From: Rhizocola hellebori
Lineage (GTDB): Bacteria; Actinomycetota; Actinomycetes; Mycobacteriales; Micromonosporaceae
Length of the DNA: 64,000 bases
Direction: 5' to 3'
Assembly (NCBI RefSeq): GCF_016862955.1
Contig: NZ_BONY01000034.1
Coordinates: forward strand, 1 to 64,000
The position numbers were made by a program, and so were the translations under genes. Each line of letters begins with the position of its first letter. The stretch's first letter is position 1. Positions 41,819-51,150 of this stretch are shown piece after piece. The notes under the pieces are model-generated. The model was not told the origin of the DNA. It made no database searches and saw only the letters and a program-made list of their open reading frames with translations.

Positions 41819-44683
41819 CTAATCCTCCGGCAAGTGGTACTTCTTGCGGACCTTGCGGGCTTTGCGCTTCTCGCCCTGCTCATCGAGGGCCCGCGCCAGC
41901 CAGGAGGCGTTCTCCCGCAACGCCGGATGATCGGCGGGGAGCTGGTCGAGCACGCGGTTGAGTACGGCTTCGGCCTCGGCTGGGCGGCTGGCCACCACCA
42001 GCACCTGACCGTGGCGGGATTCGCAGGCAAGCGCCTCACCGAAGGCCTGGATGGAGCGGAAGAGCGCCGGAGCGGGTGTGAGATGGCGCAAAGCGCTTTC
42101 GTAGTCGGGGATCTCGCGGTTGGCAAGGATCATGGCTGCGTCGTAGCGCGCCATGCCTCTCTCCCAGATGAGGTTCGCCTGGTGCTCCTCGGGCACCTCG
42201 ACCATGCCCAGCAGCGTGCTGAGGTCTTCGACCGCTTGCCGGGACTCGTCATGGCGGCCGGCGTGGTGCAGCATCATGGCGTGACGGCGGCGGGCCCGCA
42301 GCATGGGCATCGTGAGGTCTTCCTGGCCGTAGAGCTGGGCGGCGGTCTGCATGCGCTCGGCCGCCTCAGCGTCTCTGTCCACTCGCGACAGTAGCTCGGC
42401 CAGCCGGTCGAGCACGTCGGCGTGCAGGTAGACATCGCCTTCGCGGGTCAGCTCGGCGAGGATCTCCAGCTGGGCGATCGCCACGTGTGGCTCGTCGATC
42501 TCGGCGTAGAGGCCGGCCAGCAGGTTGCGCAGCTCGAGAATCAGGTCAGAATCCTGCTCCTCCTGCTCGGCGAACCAGGCCAGCGCCTCCTCGGCCACCT
42601 CGGCGGCCTCGTGGTAGCGGCCCACCGTGCTCAAGGCGAGCGCCAGCCGGTGCCGGGTGTAGTTGGCGGCCTTGGGATCGCCGGCCGCGACCGCCAGGCA
42701 GATGTGCTCGACGATGTCGTCGACGAACTCACCCGCCCTTTCCGTGGAGACGAGCATGAAGCCGGCGTTGACGCGAGCGCTGCGCTTGAGCTCCGGGTCC
42801 AATGCCACGGCCGCGGCCTCCTCGAAGGCAGCTATGGTCGCCTTATTTTCCCGGCGTTGTCCGTACTCCTGCGCCAGCGCGAACAGCGTGCTGGCGAGCT
42901 GGTCGCTGGGGCCTAGCGGCCGCAGGATGTCCGCGGTGGCGTGCAACGCGGCGACAGCCTCCTCTATGCGACCCAGCCCGTGCAGCAGCCCGGAACGCAG
43001 CGAGAGGATCTGCGCACGGCGCCGAGGCGACAGCGGCACCGGCTCGCTTTCGGCACTCTCCAGACACGCCAGAGCCTCGTCTGGCCGCTCGAGCATGGCC
43101 AGCAGCAACGCCTTACGCACGTGCACACCGACCCGTTGCGCGGGGCTGGGGCCGGCGGCGAGCAACTGCTCAGAGAAGTCGAGGCCCTCCTGAGCGGGCT
43201 CGGTCGAGCGGGTGGCATAGATCGCCGCCACGGCCCGCTGTGAGCGGCTCGTCAGCTCGAGGAGCCGGTCTCCGGCCTCGGCGAAAAGAGTGGCCGCGGA
43301 ATCGAAGAGCTCCACCGAAGCCTCGTCGCGGGTGCGGTCCGCCGAGCCGCGTAGCCGGCTTAACCGGGCCTGCTGCAAGGTGGTCTGTGGCGAGTCACCG
43401 AACTGCTGCCACAACCGTGCGGTCAAGGCATCCGCTCGGGGGTCGAGCTCCATGCCCCAAGCTTCGGCCGCGGTTAGCTGCTCGTCGAGGCTCATCGCGA
43501 CCGGGACCGCGGAGAGGTCTTCCGCCGCGCTGGCTCTGGCCGGTACCGGGAAAGGGGAAGGCAGGATGATGCCAGCTTGACGGGCGGCGGTGACCGACAG
43601 CGGCAGGTTGTCCACCAGCGGTTGCGCATCAAGCATTCCCGCGATAATCGACCCCTGGTAGGAGTTGCCGTTGCGCCGGTCGAAGCGGTCGGCGATTGAC
43701 AGCGCGCGTTCGCGTAGCGAGGCGGCCAGCTCAGCGACGGTGCTGCCCCCTTCGCTGCGGCGCACCTCGAGCGCTTCGTGGCCCTGCGCGGCGAGCCGGG
43801 AGAGCACTTGAGCCGAAGCGGCCGCGAAGAACATTTCCGCCTGCGGCGTGGGAGCCTTTTCCAGCCAAGGCAAGTGGCGTTCGATGAGTTCGAGGCCTCG
43901 CATCTCATTGCCGGATAGGCCACAGAACTCGATGTGGTCAGCGATCTGGCCCAGATTTGCCACGTTGTCGCACAGGGCGCGGTAGGCGCGCCGGTGCGCG
44001 TTGCGGGCCTGCTCAAGCTTGCCCGTGCGCAGGTACGCCGTGAGAAGCGCGGTGAGGATCGATTGCGGCTGCTCCGCGCAGGTCAGCTGACCGCTGAGTG
44101 CTGCCTCGGCCACGGCGATCGCATCCTCGGCGCTGCCGAACCGCAGGTGGTGGTGGGCCTTGGAGGTCGGGTCGCAGCCGCGGCAGTCAGAGTTGCGATC
44201 GCGCGGTGCCGTGTCCCACATCCTGTACCAGTGGTCGACCGTCCTGGTGTCGCCGAGGTGAGCGGCGACCGAGTGCCGGTAGGCGTAAACCGCTTGCAGG
44301 CTCTGGCCGCCCGCACGGTAGCGGCGCTCCATGTCGTTGAGCACGGCGACGGTCTTGTCCAGCGGGATCTCGGGGAACCTGGACATCGCGGAGATGGCGA
44401 ACTTGAACTGCCACAACAGAAGCCGCTCGTCCTCGGCGCTGCGGCGGCCGGGATCGGCGTCGTAGTCGGCCAGATTGCGGGCGAAGGTCATAATCGCCTT
44501 CGACGGCTCACCGCCCTGGTAGTAAGCGCTGGTGGCGGCGAGCCGGGCAGAAAACTCCAGGTCGGGGTTGCCCAGCGACTCGGCCCGCACCAGCGCCTGC
44601 TCGGCCAGGACTATGCGGCCCGCGCCGTCGGGGGTGTTCCAGGAGCGGTGGATCAGCTCATGTACTTCGTCGGCGGTGGTCAT
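41819..44683 (-). CDS. Large TPR protein, partner of the Hsp90-like gene
   Basis: A 954-residue, cytoplasmic, almost wholly helical protein with recurring ~34-residue TPR-like pairs (RIVLAEQALVRAESLGNPDL, AEAALSGQLTCAEQPQS, EQLLAAGPSPAQRVGVHV, EAAEVAEEALAWFAEQEEQD, VLNRVLDQLPADHPALREN). No enzymatic domain is visible. Its start is three bases after the Hsp90-like stop, so the two are translationally linked. TPR domains are the classic docking partners of eukaryotic Hsp90; here the whole gene pair suggests a dedicated bacterial chaperone with a scaffold or client-selecting subunit. Confidence 0.85.
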   Translation of the reverse strand: MTTADEVHELIHRSWNTPDGAGRIVLAEQALVRAESLGNPDLEFSARLAATSAYYQGGEPSKAIMTFARNLADYDADPGRRSAEDERLLLWQFKFAISAMSRFPEIPLDKTVAVLNDMERRYRAGGQSLQAVYAYRHSVAAHLGDTRTVDHWYRMWDTAPRDRNSDCRGCDPTSKAHHHLRFGSAEDAIAVAEAALSGQLTCAEQPQSILTALLTAYLRTGKLEQARNAHRRAYRALCDNVANLGQIADHIEFCGLSGNEMRGLELIERHLPWLEKAPTPQAEMFFAAASAQVLSRLAAQGHEALEVRRSEGGSTVAELAASLRERALSIADRFDRRNGNSYQGSIIAGMLDAQPLVDNLPLSVTAARQAGIILPSPFPVPARASAAEDLSAVPVAMSLDEQLTAAEAWGMELDPRADALTARLWQQFGDSPQTTLQQARLSRLRGSADRTRDEASVELFDSAATLFAEAGDRLLELTSRSQRAVAAIYATRSTEPAQEGLDFSEQLLAAGPSPAQRVGVHVRKALLLAMLERPDEALACLESAESEPVPLSPRRRAQILSLRSGLLHGLGRIEEAVAALHATADILRPLGPSDQLASTLFALAQEYGQRRENKATIAAFEEAAAVALDPELKRSARVNAGFMLVSTERAGEFVDDIVEHICLAVAAGDPKAANYTRHRLALALSTVGRYHEAAEVAEEALAWFAEQEEQDSDLILELRNLLAGLYAEIDEPHVAIAQLEILAELTREGDVYLHADVLDRLAELLSRVDRDAEAAERMQTAAQLYGQEDLTMPMLRARRRHAMMLHHAGRHDESRQAVEDLSTLLGMVEVPEEHQANLIWERGMARYDAAMILANREIPDYESALRHLTPAPALFRSIQAFGEALACESRHGQVLVVASRPAEAEAVLNRVLDQLPADHPALRENASWLARALDEQGEKRKARKVRKKYHLPED

Positions 44684-44686
44684 CGG

Positions 44687-46438
44687 TCATTCCTCCAGAC
44701 TTGGCATCGCATGGTCGAGCAGGTCCAGGAAGGACCGGTTGAGTAATGCGGTGTCGATGGGACGAAGCGGGTGGTGGCCGAGCAGCAACGCCTGGCCGTA
44801 AAGGGATTGAACGGCCAGGCCCATCAGCTCCGGGGTGGGCAGGGCAACGGCTCTGCGTACCAGCGAATTGCGGTAGTTGAGCACCAGCTGCGGTCGGGTC
44901 TGCGCATCGGCCCGCTCGAAAGTCGACAGCACACCGGCCCACATCTCGTCGACGACCCGGGTGGTTTCGCGCAGCTGGCGCTGGAAAGTGCTATGCCGAT
45001 CGGTCAAGTAGAGCGCGGCGAGGCTGGGCGGATCGAAGGCACGCACGACCGCCTCGCAACCCAGCGGGTCGAGGATGCGTTGCGCCGCAGCGAGAAAAGG
45101 GCGCAGCGTCAGCTCGACGGCAGAGTCGAGCGTGTCGAAGCGGGTCGATAGGTCGCTGGGGTCGAGCCGGTCGACGAGGATCGCCGGATCCAGCGTGGGC
45201 AAGCGCTCGATCAGCTCGGTGTCGTAGGTATAGCCGCCGTTGACCACGGCCAGCCCCTGGGCCGCGGCGACGGCGGCAAGCTGGCGGAACTCGTCGAGAC
45301 TGGGGCTGTAACGCACCACACCGAAGCGCTCGCGGAACTCAGCCAGCGCCATCTTGCCCATGTTGGTCTCCATCGGCCACCACTGGTCGACCAGACGCAG
45401 CATCTCTTCATCCTGCAGCGCAAGGGTTTTCACGCCCAGGTGATGGATCGACAGGAAGCGGTTCATCCGCTCGGGCTGGTGGCGGGCCAGCTGCACCAGC
45501 CAGCCGCGCAGCTGGGCGCCGAGCTGCTCGCGCACCGACTCCAGCAGGCCGTCTTCGTAGAGCGACTCGCGGCTGGCGGTGGGGCGCAGCTCGCTGGCAT
45601 CGATCACGCAGCGCGCGAAGAACGCCCACTGCGGCAGCAGCCCCTCCACCCCTTCGGACAGGAGCATCCGCTTGAGGTAGACCCGATGCCCCGCCTTGGC
45701 CGCTGGGTTGGCCGTCATCGGCAGCACCAGCGCCATGCCGGTCAGGCCCGCCTCGGGCACCCGCAGGTCAATGATGTCGAACGGGGTGAAGCCGAATGTC
45801 TGCTCCGCGTAGGCCGTCTTGGGCACATGCGACTCGTTCAGCCACGGCGCAACCTCGTTGACCAGCTCACCGTCCACCCGGACGGGGTAGGGCAGCATGC
45901 CGCCGAACATCCGGGCCAGCTCGGTCACCCGCAGGGGTTCCAGCCAAACGGCGGTGTCGCGGCGTGGCACGAGCGTCACCGACGTGCCCGGCTCCATGCG
46001 GTCGGGGCCGGCGGCCACCTCGTAACGGCCGTCGCTATGGCCCGTCCAGTAGACGGTGGGATGCCCTTCATGGCGGGTCTGCACGCGAATCTCGTCGGCC
46101 ACCAGGAAGCAGGACAGCAAGCCGATGCCGAACTGGCCGAGAAACTCATGACGACTGAAGCCCAGCTCGTCGCGCTTGCCGCTGCGCCCGATGGTCGCCA
46201 GGAACTCGTGCACCTGCGCCTCGGTAAGGCCTATCCCGTTGTCGTGCATGCGAAGTGAGCCGTCTGCGGTGGTGGCCGGGGTCTCGCACCAGATCTGGCC
46301 GGTGGCCGCATTCCGGGCAGTCACCGCATCGGCCGCATTCTGGAGCAGCTCACGCACATAGACACGTGGGCTGCTGTAGAGGTGATGGCTCAAGAGCTCT
46401 ACGATGCCGCGCAGGTCGACCTGGAAGGAGTGGCTCAC
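44687..46438 (-). CDS. Hsp90-family (HtpG-like) chaperone
   Basis: A 583-residue GHKL ATPase of Hsp90 type: VRELLQNAADA with E30 and N34, MHDNGIGLT (D66, G68, G70), ATIGRSGK and GQFGIGLLSCF (101-111). The middle domain contains ASRESLYED, where HtpG has the conserved NVSRE catalytic-loop arginine (S-R-E). The C-terminal dimerisation region is short and divergent. HtpG is about 630 residues, so this is a shortened relative distinct from canonical HtpG. It starts the operon with the TPR gene. Motif positions are counted by eye. Confidence 0.92.
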   Translation of the reverse strand: MSHSFQVDLRGIVELLSHHLYSSPRVYVRELLQNAADAVTARNAATGQIWCETPATTADGSLRMHDNGIGLTEAQVHEFLATIGRSGKRDELGFSRHEFLGQFGIGLLSCFLVADEIRVQTRHEGHPTVYWTGHSDGRYEVAAGPDRMEPGTSVTLVPRRDTAVWLEPLRVTELARMFGGMLPYPVRVDGELVNEVAPWLNESHVPKTAYAEQTFGFTPFDIIDLRVPEAGLTGMALVLPMTANPAAKAGHRVYLKRMLLSEGVEGLLPQWAFFARCVIDASELRPTASRESLYEDGLLESVREQLGAQLRGWLVQLARHQPERMNRFLSIHHLGVKTLALQDEEMLRLVDQWWPMETNMGKMALAEFRERFGVVRYSPSLDEFRQLAAVAAAQGLAVVNGGYTYDTELIERLPTLDPAILVDRLDPSDLSTRFDTLDSAVELTLRPFLAAAQRILDPLGCEAVVRAFDPPSLAALYLTDRHSTFQRQLRETTRVVDEMWAGVLSTFERADAQTRPQLVLNYRNSLVRRAVALPTPELMGLAVQSLYGQALLLGHHPLRPIDTALLNRSFLDLLDHAMPSLEE

Positions 46439-46510
46439 CGGCGCAGGGTACAGGGCCGAGCGCCAGCGGTGGGGTCACGGCGGGATGCGCGGCACACCCG
46501 CCGTTTGCCG

Positions 46511-46538
46511 GCCGGCAGTTGGGGGCCGACAGCTGCCG
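46511..46538 (-). terminator. Hairpin after the small secreted protein gene
   Basis: CCGGCAG (46511-46517) pairs with CTGCCGG (46532-46538) across 14 bases, in a stretch rich in further GCCGGCAG-type words. It lies between the stop at 46575 and the Hsp90-like start at 46438, where it could end minus-strand transcription from the secreted protein gene. Confidence 0.35.
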
Positions 46539-46574
46539 GTGTACGGCAGGCTGCCGGCGATTCACAGGTGTGGC

Positions 46575-46919
46575 CTACGACCACTGGCCAGGGTTGCACC
46601 AGAGACTGGTGGCAGCGCTGGTCTCCCTGACGCCGTTCAAGACGTAGCTGTAGAACACCTGTATCCCAAAGCCAGGATTCGGGCACCTGGTGGCCAGGGA
46701 TCTGCTGGGCGTCGTGTAGATCACATCGGTGCGGGGCGGGAAGATGTAGCCCACCGTCCAAGTGGTTTGCCCGACGCTTGAACCAATGCAGACGAGGCGC
46801 GAGGCACCGGACTCGCAATGCGGTGCCGGTGCGGCGGCTGCCGCGGGGACCGCGGGCACCACCAGCGCCCCGAGCAGCAACGTGGCGGCGATCGCCAGCG
46901 AACGAATCGAAGTATTCAT
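46575..46919 (-). CDS. Small secreted protein
   Basis: A 114-residue protein with a Sec signal (SIRSLAIAATLLLGALVVPA, cleavage after AAAA-type sequence). The mature part has four cysteines (HCESGASRLVCIG, TRCPNPGF, LWCNPGQWS) and several Trp/Tyr, suggesting a compact disulfide-bonded domain. Unknown function. The start codon is the first ATG of the signal sequence, without an obvious ribosome site. Confidence 0.75.
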   Translation of the reverse strand: MNTSIRSLAIAATLLLGALVVPAVPAAAAAPAPHCESGASRLVCIGSSVGQTTWTVGYIFPPRTDVIYTTPSRSLATRCPNPGFGIQVFYSYVLNGVRETSAATSLWCNPGQWS

Positions 46920-47178
46920 GGCGATGAAGATAGGAGTGCCGTCTGTACACCCACTGGTACCCCGCTGAACGAATTAGTTCTATAGCTACTTAGGTGGCCA
47001 GGTCGATGTCGTCGATCGTGTAGCGTGGGTTTATGGGACAGCGTACCTCGTACCCAGAAAATGAGTATTGGTTACTCAGGTAGCAGGACCCTCCATCGAG
47101 GATGGTTGCCTCCAGCGGCGAACACGCCGCCATCACCACGGCCGCCACGAGCGGCCAAGCACTGGAGGAACCACCCAA

Positions 47179-48705
47179 ATGTTATCTCTGCAAAGGATCC
47201 TCGTCGTTGCAGCTGCGGCAACAGCCGCCGCATCGGCGTTGGTTCTGCCCGCCGCCACGCCAGCGGCAGCGGCCGTGCCGGTGAACCGCTCCGGATTCGC
47301 GGTCGTCGACCGGCAAAATGACCAAGGGCTGCAACAGGTTCAGTACCAGGCAACGACGGCCAACGCCGGGGTTCATGTCGACCACGTGGCACTCGGCTCG
47401 TACCAGATGCAGTTCCACGGGCTGGGTAAGGACGCGCTTGGCAACAACTTGCCTTTGGGCACGGTCGTCGAGGGCGTTGTGCACGTGCGGGCCCGCGAGG
47501 ATCTGGCCTATTGTGCGCCGAGCGGCTTCGCTTTCGCGCAGAGCGGCGATGTACGAGTCACCGTCGACTGCGTCGATATCGTTGCGCCGCACGCCAAGCG
47601 GGACGCCATCTTCACGGTGAACTACACCAACGGCTCCACCGACGAGGGTGGTCTTTCGGTCGCCCGGGTCAACGGTTCCGCCACCGGGTCGAGCATCGCC
47701 TTCGAGCGCAGCAGCGTCGCCGGCACAATCACCTCCACCCGCACCGCCACTGGCAAATACACAGTCGATATGCCGTTGCTAAACACCGGCAAGGCACCGG
47801 CTTTTGCGGTCACCGCTACCAAGCTGTTCGGCCCGGTGTGTGTAATCGACGCACCGAGCTCGGTCGTCAGCGGCAAGCGCCGCGCGCTGGTGCACTGCTT
47901 CGACCCGGCAACCCAACAGGATCTGGACTCCTCGTTCAACATTTCCTATGCCGAGGGTGCCAATCTGCTTGGTGCGGTTAGCCAATTCTCCGCGGCGTAT
48001 CTTTCCGTGCCTGTCATAAGCGACTTCAATGTCGAGCACACGCCATCGGCCCAGTACAACCGCATCGACGACGGCTTCGCTGCCGGCACGCACACGGTCA
48101 CACGCATGACAGATGGCCGTTACCGCGTGAAGCTGGCCAACCAGGGCGCGGCTCACAACGGAGCGCCGCTTGCCAGCGCCGCCATCGCGACCGCGGTGGG
48201 CACGCTGGTGCGGTGCCAGGTGGAGGGGAGCAGCCGGGGCGCCTCAACGATCCCCGGGGTATTTGATGAGGTGCTCACCGTCCATTGCTTCAGCAACGGG
48301 CCGGTCGCCTTCGACTTGCAGCTCGCCGGTTCCACACCGCCTGCTTGCGCGAAACTCACCCACAACACCGACACGACCCTGCCCGACCTGGCGACTGTCC
48401 TGAGCTTCAGCCTGACACCCAACTGCGTTGGCCTGTCGTCGTTCACCACCAAGATTGAAGTGCACATCGTGCACACCTATCGCGGCGACCTGTCGATCGA
48501 GTTGATCACTCCGGGCCTTCCAGGTGGGCCGAGCACCGTACACCGCCTCAAGGATCAGAACCTCAGCGACGGCACCGACAATGTGGATGCGATCTTCACT
48601 GTCGACGCCTCGGACGCGCCACGCGCAGGCGTCTGGCAAATCAGGATTCAGGACCACTTCCAAGGCGATTCGGGCTTCATCGATTCCTGGAGTGTCACCG
48701 CCTGA
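47179..48705 (+). CDS. Secreted protein with C-terminal P-domain
   Basis: ATG 47179 follows GGAGGAA and opens a signal peptide (MLSLQRILVVAAAATAAASA, then A-rich cleavage region); the longer frame is noise. The 508-residue product has beta-rich repeats through ~400 residues (VVEGVVHVRAREDLAYC, GKYTVDMPLLNTGKAPAFA) and ends with a proprotein-convertase P-domain (VEVHIVHTYRGDLSIELITP, GVWQIRIQDHFQGDSGFIDS). P-domains normally follow a subtilase or metalloprotease, but no protease motif is present here, so this is a non-enzymatic secreted protein. A strong hairpin follows the stop. Confidence 0.85.
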   Translation: MLSLQRILVVAAAATAAASALVLPAATPAAAAVPVNRSGFAVVDRQNDQGLQQVQYQATTANAGVHVDHVALGSYQMQFHGLGKDALGNNLPLGTVVEGVVHVRAREDLAYCAPSGFAFAQSGDVRVTVDCVDIVAPHAKRDAIFTVNYTNGSTDEGGLSVARVNGSATGSSIAFERSSVAGTITSTRTATGKYTVDMPLLNTGKAPAFAVTATKLFGPVCVIDAPSSVVSGKRRALVHCFDPATQQDLDSSFNISYAEGANLLGAVSQFSAAYLSVPVISDFNVEHTPSAQYNRIDDGFAAGTHTVTRMTDGRYRVKLANQGAAHNGAPLASAAIATAVGTLVRCQVEGSSRGASTIPGVFDEVLTVHCFSNGPVAFDLQLAGSTPPACAKLTHNTDTTLPDLATVLSFSLTPNCVGLSSFTTKIEVHIVHTYRGDLSIELITPGLPGGPSTVHRLKDQNLSDGTDNVDAIFTVDASDAPRAGVWQIRIQDHFQGDSGFIDSWSVTA

Positions 48706-48725
48706 CAATGGCAAGATGCTAGACC

Positions 48726-48762
48726 ACGTGCGCGTCAGGCGTCCCACGCCGGGCGCGCACGT
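48726..48762. terminator. Bidirectional two-part hairpin
   Basis: ACGTGCGCG (48726-48734) pairs with CGCGCACGT (48754-48762), and inside them GGCGT pairs with ACGCC. It separates the convergent genes ending at 48705 and 48777. No T-run. Confidence 0.6.
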
Positions 48763-48776
48763 TAGATCGCCACGGT

Positions 48777-49025
48777 TCATTCTTGCGGCGCGGTAGGCGG
48801 CTTCACCGGGTCCAGGTAACGTTGGGCGATCACGCCGAGCCGGGCGAAGTTCTGTCGGGCTTTGGTCAGGCTCAGCTCATGGTTGGGGCCGCCGCGTACC
48901 ACGTCGGCATCCTCGTTGTCCTGGCCGTCGTCGGTCCACAGGCAACGGTCGCAGGTCTCGTTGGCGCCGCGCTCGATCAGGGTCCGGTAGCCGCAGCACG
49001 GACAGTTGTAAGGCGATTCGGCCAT
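48777..49025 (-). CDS. Cysteine-rich CPCC-type protein
   Basis: ATG 49025 gives 82 residues starting MAESPYNCPCCGYRTLIERG, then ETCDRCLWTDDGQ. Two CxxC-like pairs (CPCC and CDRC) make a zinc ribbon, the CPCC family. The helical tail LTKARQNFARLGVIAQRYLD is also family-like. Small zinc proteins of this type often accompany toxin or effector genes, but no such partner is visible. The longer frame to 49091 is Arg-rich and unlikely. Confidence 0.8.
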   Translation of the reverse strand: MAESPYNCPCCGYRTLIERGANETCDRCLWTDDGQDNEDADVVRGGPNHELSLTKARQNFARLGVIAQRYLDPVKPPTAPQE

Positions 49026-49259
49026 GTCGGCAATCGTCGCATTCGAGCGACATGATCGTCGACGTGGTGCCGGCGGCCCGTCGCGCATCATCCGCCGGGA
49101 AGGGAATTGGGTGATGGCATCGCTGCTGGCGTCTGGCGTACAGTGCTGTCACGCCCTGGAACTGTTGGGCACGGTCGCGCCAATTAGCCGACTTCTACGA
49201 GGCGGACCGGGCCGCGGCCGGGCGGTGAGGTGATCGCCGATCGTGTTCGAGGGGAACCG

Positions 49260-49664
49260 ATGGCCGAAGAGGTGCTGCTGCAGACTGTTGACGGCTCGGG
49301 CGCGACGGCACCGATCACGCTGCACGTCGAAGCGACGTTCAGTCGGGTCACCATTTCTGCGACGAATGGCGTCGGCACGGTCGGCACGGTCACGGGCGGC
49401 GATCTGTTGGAGGCCCTGACCGAACTGCGTCGCCATCTTGAGGACCGGCATCTGTTGTTGTGCTGTCAGGGTGCGCGGATCAACGTGTGGCCTTCTGGGT
49501 TGCTGCGCCAGTTCTCCGAAGGCCGCTGCGGCTACGTGCTCGGGGCTCGGCTCGAGGACGGATCGTTCGAAGTCGTCGACCTGCTGGCACCCGCGCCGCC
49601 GGTCCAGGCCGCAAACGTGGCGCAGCAGCAGGAATTCGTCCGTGCCTTTCACGGCCTGACGTGA
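49260..49664 (+). CDS. Hypothetical protein
   Basis: ATG 49260 after GAGGGGAA gives 134 residues: EEVLLQTVDGSGATAPITLH, GGDLLEALTELRRHLEDRHL, LLCCQGARINVWPSGLLRQF and a beta tail. The mix of strands and one long helix suggests a compact alpha/beta domain. Conserved-looking LLCCQGARINVWPSGL recalls small actinobacterial proteins of unknown function. It is convergent with the AraC gene. Confidence 0.6.
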   Translation: MAEEVLLQTVDGSGATAPITLHVEATFSRVTISATNGVGTVGTVTGGDLLEALTELRRHLEDRHLLLCCQGARINVWPSGLLRQFSEGRCGYVLGARLEDGSFEVVDLLAPAPPVQAANVAQQQEFVRAFHGLT

Positions 49665-49691
49665 CCCGCGCCGTCCGGCTGTCGCAGGGCG

Positions 49692-50756
49692 TTAGCCGCG
49701 CGCTGAGGCCCGGTCCGTGGTTTCCGCGCCCTGTCTAGACATCACCCCTGTTACCGGCGGCCCGGCTGCGAAGCCCTGCCGAAAGCGGCCTGGTGACATG
49801 CTGGTCCAGGAACGGAAAGCCCGGTAGAACGAGGCCGGATCGCCGAATCCGAGCAGGAAGGCGATCTCGGCGTCGCTGTACGACGTGGTGCTGAGGTAAC
49901 TGCGGGCATGATCTTGTCGTACCTGGTCGAGCAGTTGCCGGAATGAGGTGCCGTGTTCGAGCAGCAGCCGCTGCAATGAGCGCGTGCTCGTCGCGAGGTC
50001 GCGGGCGACCGCGTCGACTGTCGGTCGGGCCGAGGGCAGCCGCCGCGCGATCGCCGAGCGCACCTGCTCGATCTGCCCGTCGGCTTGCGGGGTGTTGGCC
50101 TCCAGGTAGGGCAGCAGCGCCCGAAGCAGCGCCGGATTATGGTTGGCGAGCGGAAGGTCAAGGTCGGCGGCGGCGAGCACGATAGCGTTGTGTGGCGTGC
50201 CGAGTTGGATCGGGCAGCGGTAGTAAGCCGCGTGAACACCCGGGGCGTCCAGCGTCGGTGTCGCCAGTTGTATCCGCAGTGGTGAGCCGATCGCTACCCG
50301 CCTGGCGACTTCGGTGAGGAACGCAAGTTCCGCGTCGACGAGGGCCTGCGGCGGCGGTCGCACATCGGCCGGCCAGCGGTAGGTCACCGTCGCCTCGCCC
50401 GCGGCAGGGCCGGCCCTGAGGTCGACGTCCTCGGGGCTGAGGATGCGTTTGTATCGGGTGACAGTCTGGATCGCCTCGCCGAGGGTGGCGCAGCTGAACA
50501 CGGCCAGGAAGTACGGTTCGGTGAAGTCCGCCCGGACCGCGCGGGCCAGCGCGATCCCGATGCCTGGATCGTCGCTGACCTTGCCGATCGCCTGCCACAA
50601 CTCGAAGTAGGCGTAGACGGGCAGCGCGATACCGGGTGTGGCGAACAGGTCGGGTGGCAGACCGGCCAGGGCGAGCACCTGCCCTGGAGCCACCGCGCAG
50701 GCCTGTAGCGCGGGTTCCAGTCCGATCGGGACCTTACATCTGGTACGTGGTGTCAT
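49692..50756 (-). CDS. AraC-family regulator
   Basis: A 354-residue protein. Residues 10-200 form the arabinose-binding-like sensor of the OruR/ArgR-type AraC group (GLPPDLFATPGIALPVYAYF, GIGIALARAVRADFTEPYF). The C-terminal ~100 residues are two HTHs (VDAVARDLATSTRSLQRLLL then YSDAEIAFLLGFGDPASFYR and AFRSWTSMSPGRFRQG). It is the last gene of an operon whose upstream neighbours encode small membrane proteins, overlapping the nearest by 23 bases, so it probably regulates them in response to a small ligand. Confidence 0.9.
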   Translation of the reverse strand: MTPRTRCKVPIGLEPALQACAVAPGQVLALAGLPPDLFATPGIALPVYAYFELWQAIGKVSDDPGIGIALARAVRADFTEPYFLAVFSCATLGEAIQTVTRYKRILSPEDVDLRAGPAAGEATVTYRWPADVRPPPQALVDAELAFLTEVARRVAIGSPLRIQLATPTLDAPGVHAAYYRCPIQLGTPHNAIVLAAADLDLPLANHNPALLRALLPYLEANTPQADGQIEQVRSAIARRLPSARPTVDAVARDLATSTRSLQRLLLEHGTSFRQLLDQVRQDHARSYLSTTSYSDAEIAFLLGFGDPASFYRAFRSWTSMSPGRFRQGFAAGPPVTGVMSRQGAETTDRASARG

Positions 50757-51150
50757 GACCTCGACTTGCGTGAATTCCCAGGATGAGCAGGATCCCGATC
50801 AGATAGTGGGTCGGGATCGCCACGAGCACCCCGGCCTTGGCCTGAGCGGTGGCGAAGACACCTGGAATGGTAAGCCATACCACCCAGTCAACGGTCGCGC
50901 TGGCAAGTTGGTAGAACGCCAGACATCCGGCGACCCCCCGGTGCGGGCGCTTCCGCAGGACCCAGGCCACGAGAGCCTGGCTGGCAAGAGCCATCGCCAT
51001 CAGCTTGACCACCCACTGCCCGTCCGGGTTGATGTTCCATCCGGTGGCCTTGCCGATCACGCTCGGCGGGAGCAGGCCGACCAGGGCGTACATCATCTCC
51101 ACCACGGCCACCAGCGTGAAGCCGAACCGTAGGTTGGTCAGCCGGCTCAT
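50734..51150 (-). CDS. Small four-TM membrane protein
   Basis: A 138-residue protein with about four hydrophobic helices (FTLVAVVEMMYALVGLLP, LMAMALASQALVAWVL, VDWVVWLTIPGVFATA, THYLIGILLILGIHA). Its start overlaps the previous gene by four bases (ATGA) and its end overlaps the AraC gene by 23. No transport signature. Probably a partner of the next-upstream membrane protein. Confidence 0.8.
   Translation of the reverse strand: MSRLTNLRFGFTLVAVVEMMYALVGLLPPSVIGKATGWNINPDGQWVVKLMAMALASQALVAWVLRKRPHRGVAGCLAFYQLASATVDWVVWLTIPGVFATAQAKAGVLVAIPTHYLIGILLILGIHASRGHDTTYQM

Noticed and set aside
40985-42394. Plus-strand frame of 469 codons opposite the TPR and EcsC-like genes
   Set aside because: Antisense shadow; no ribosome site, and changes character over the boundary between two real genes.
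46990-47178. Minus-strand 62-codon frame with a lipobox-like AACSPL
   Set aside because: Lies over the upstream region of the P-domain gene, has no ribosome site, and runs into Cys/Asn-rich sequence without a domain.
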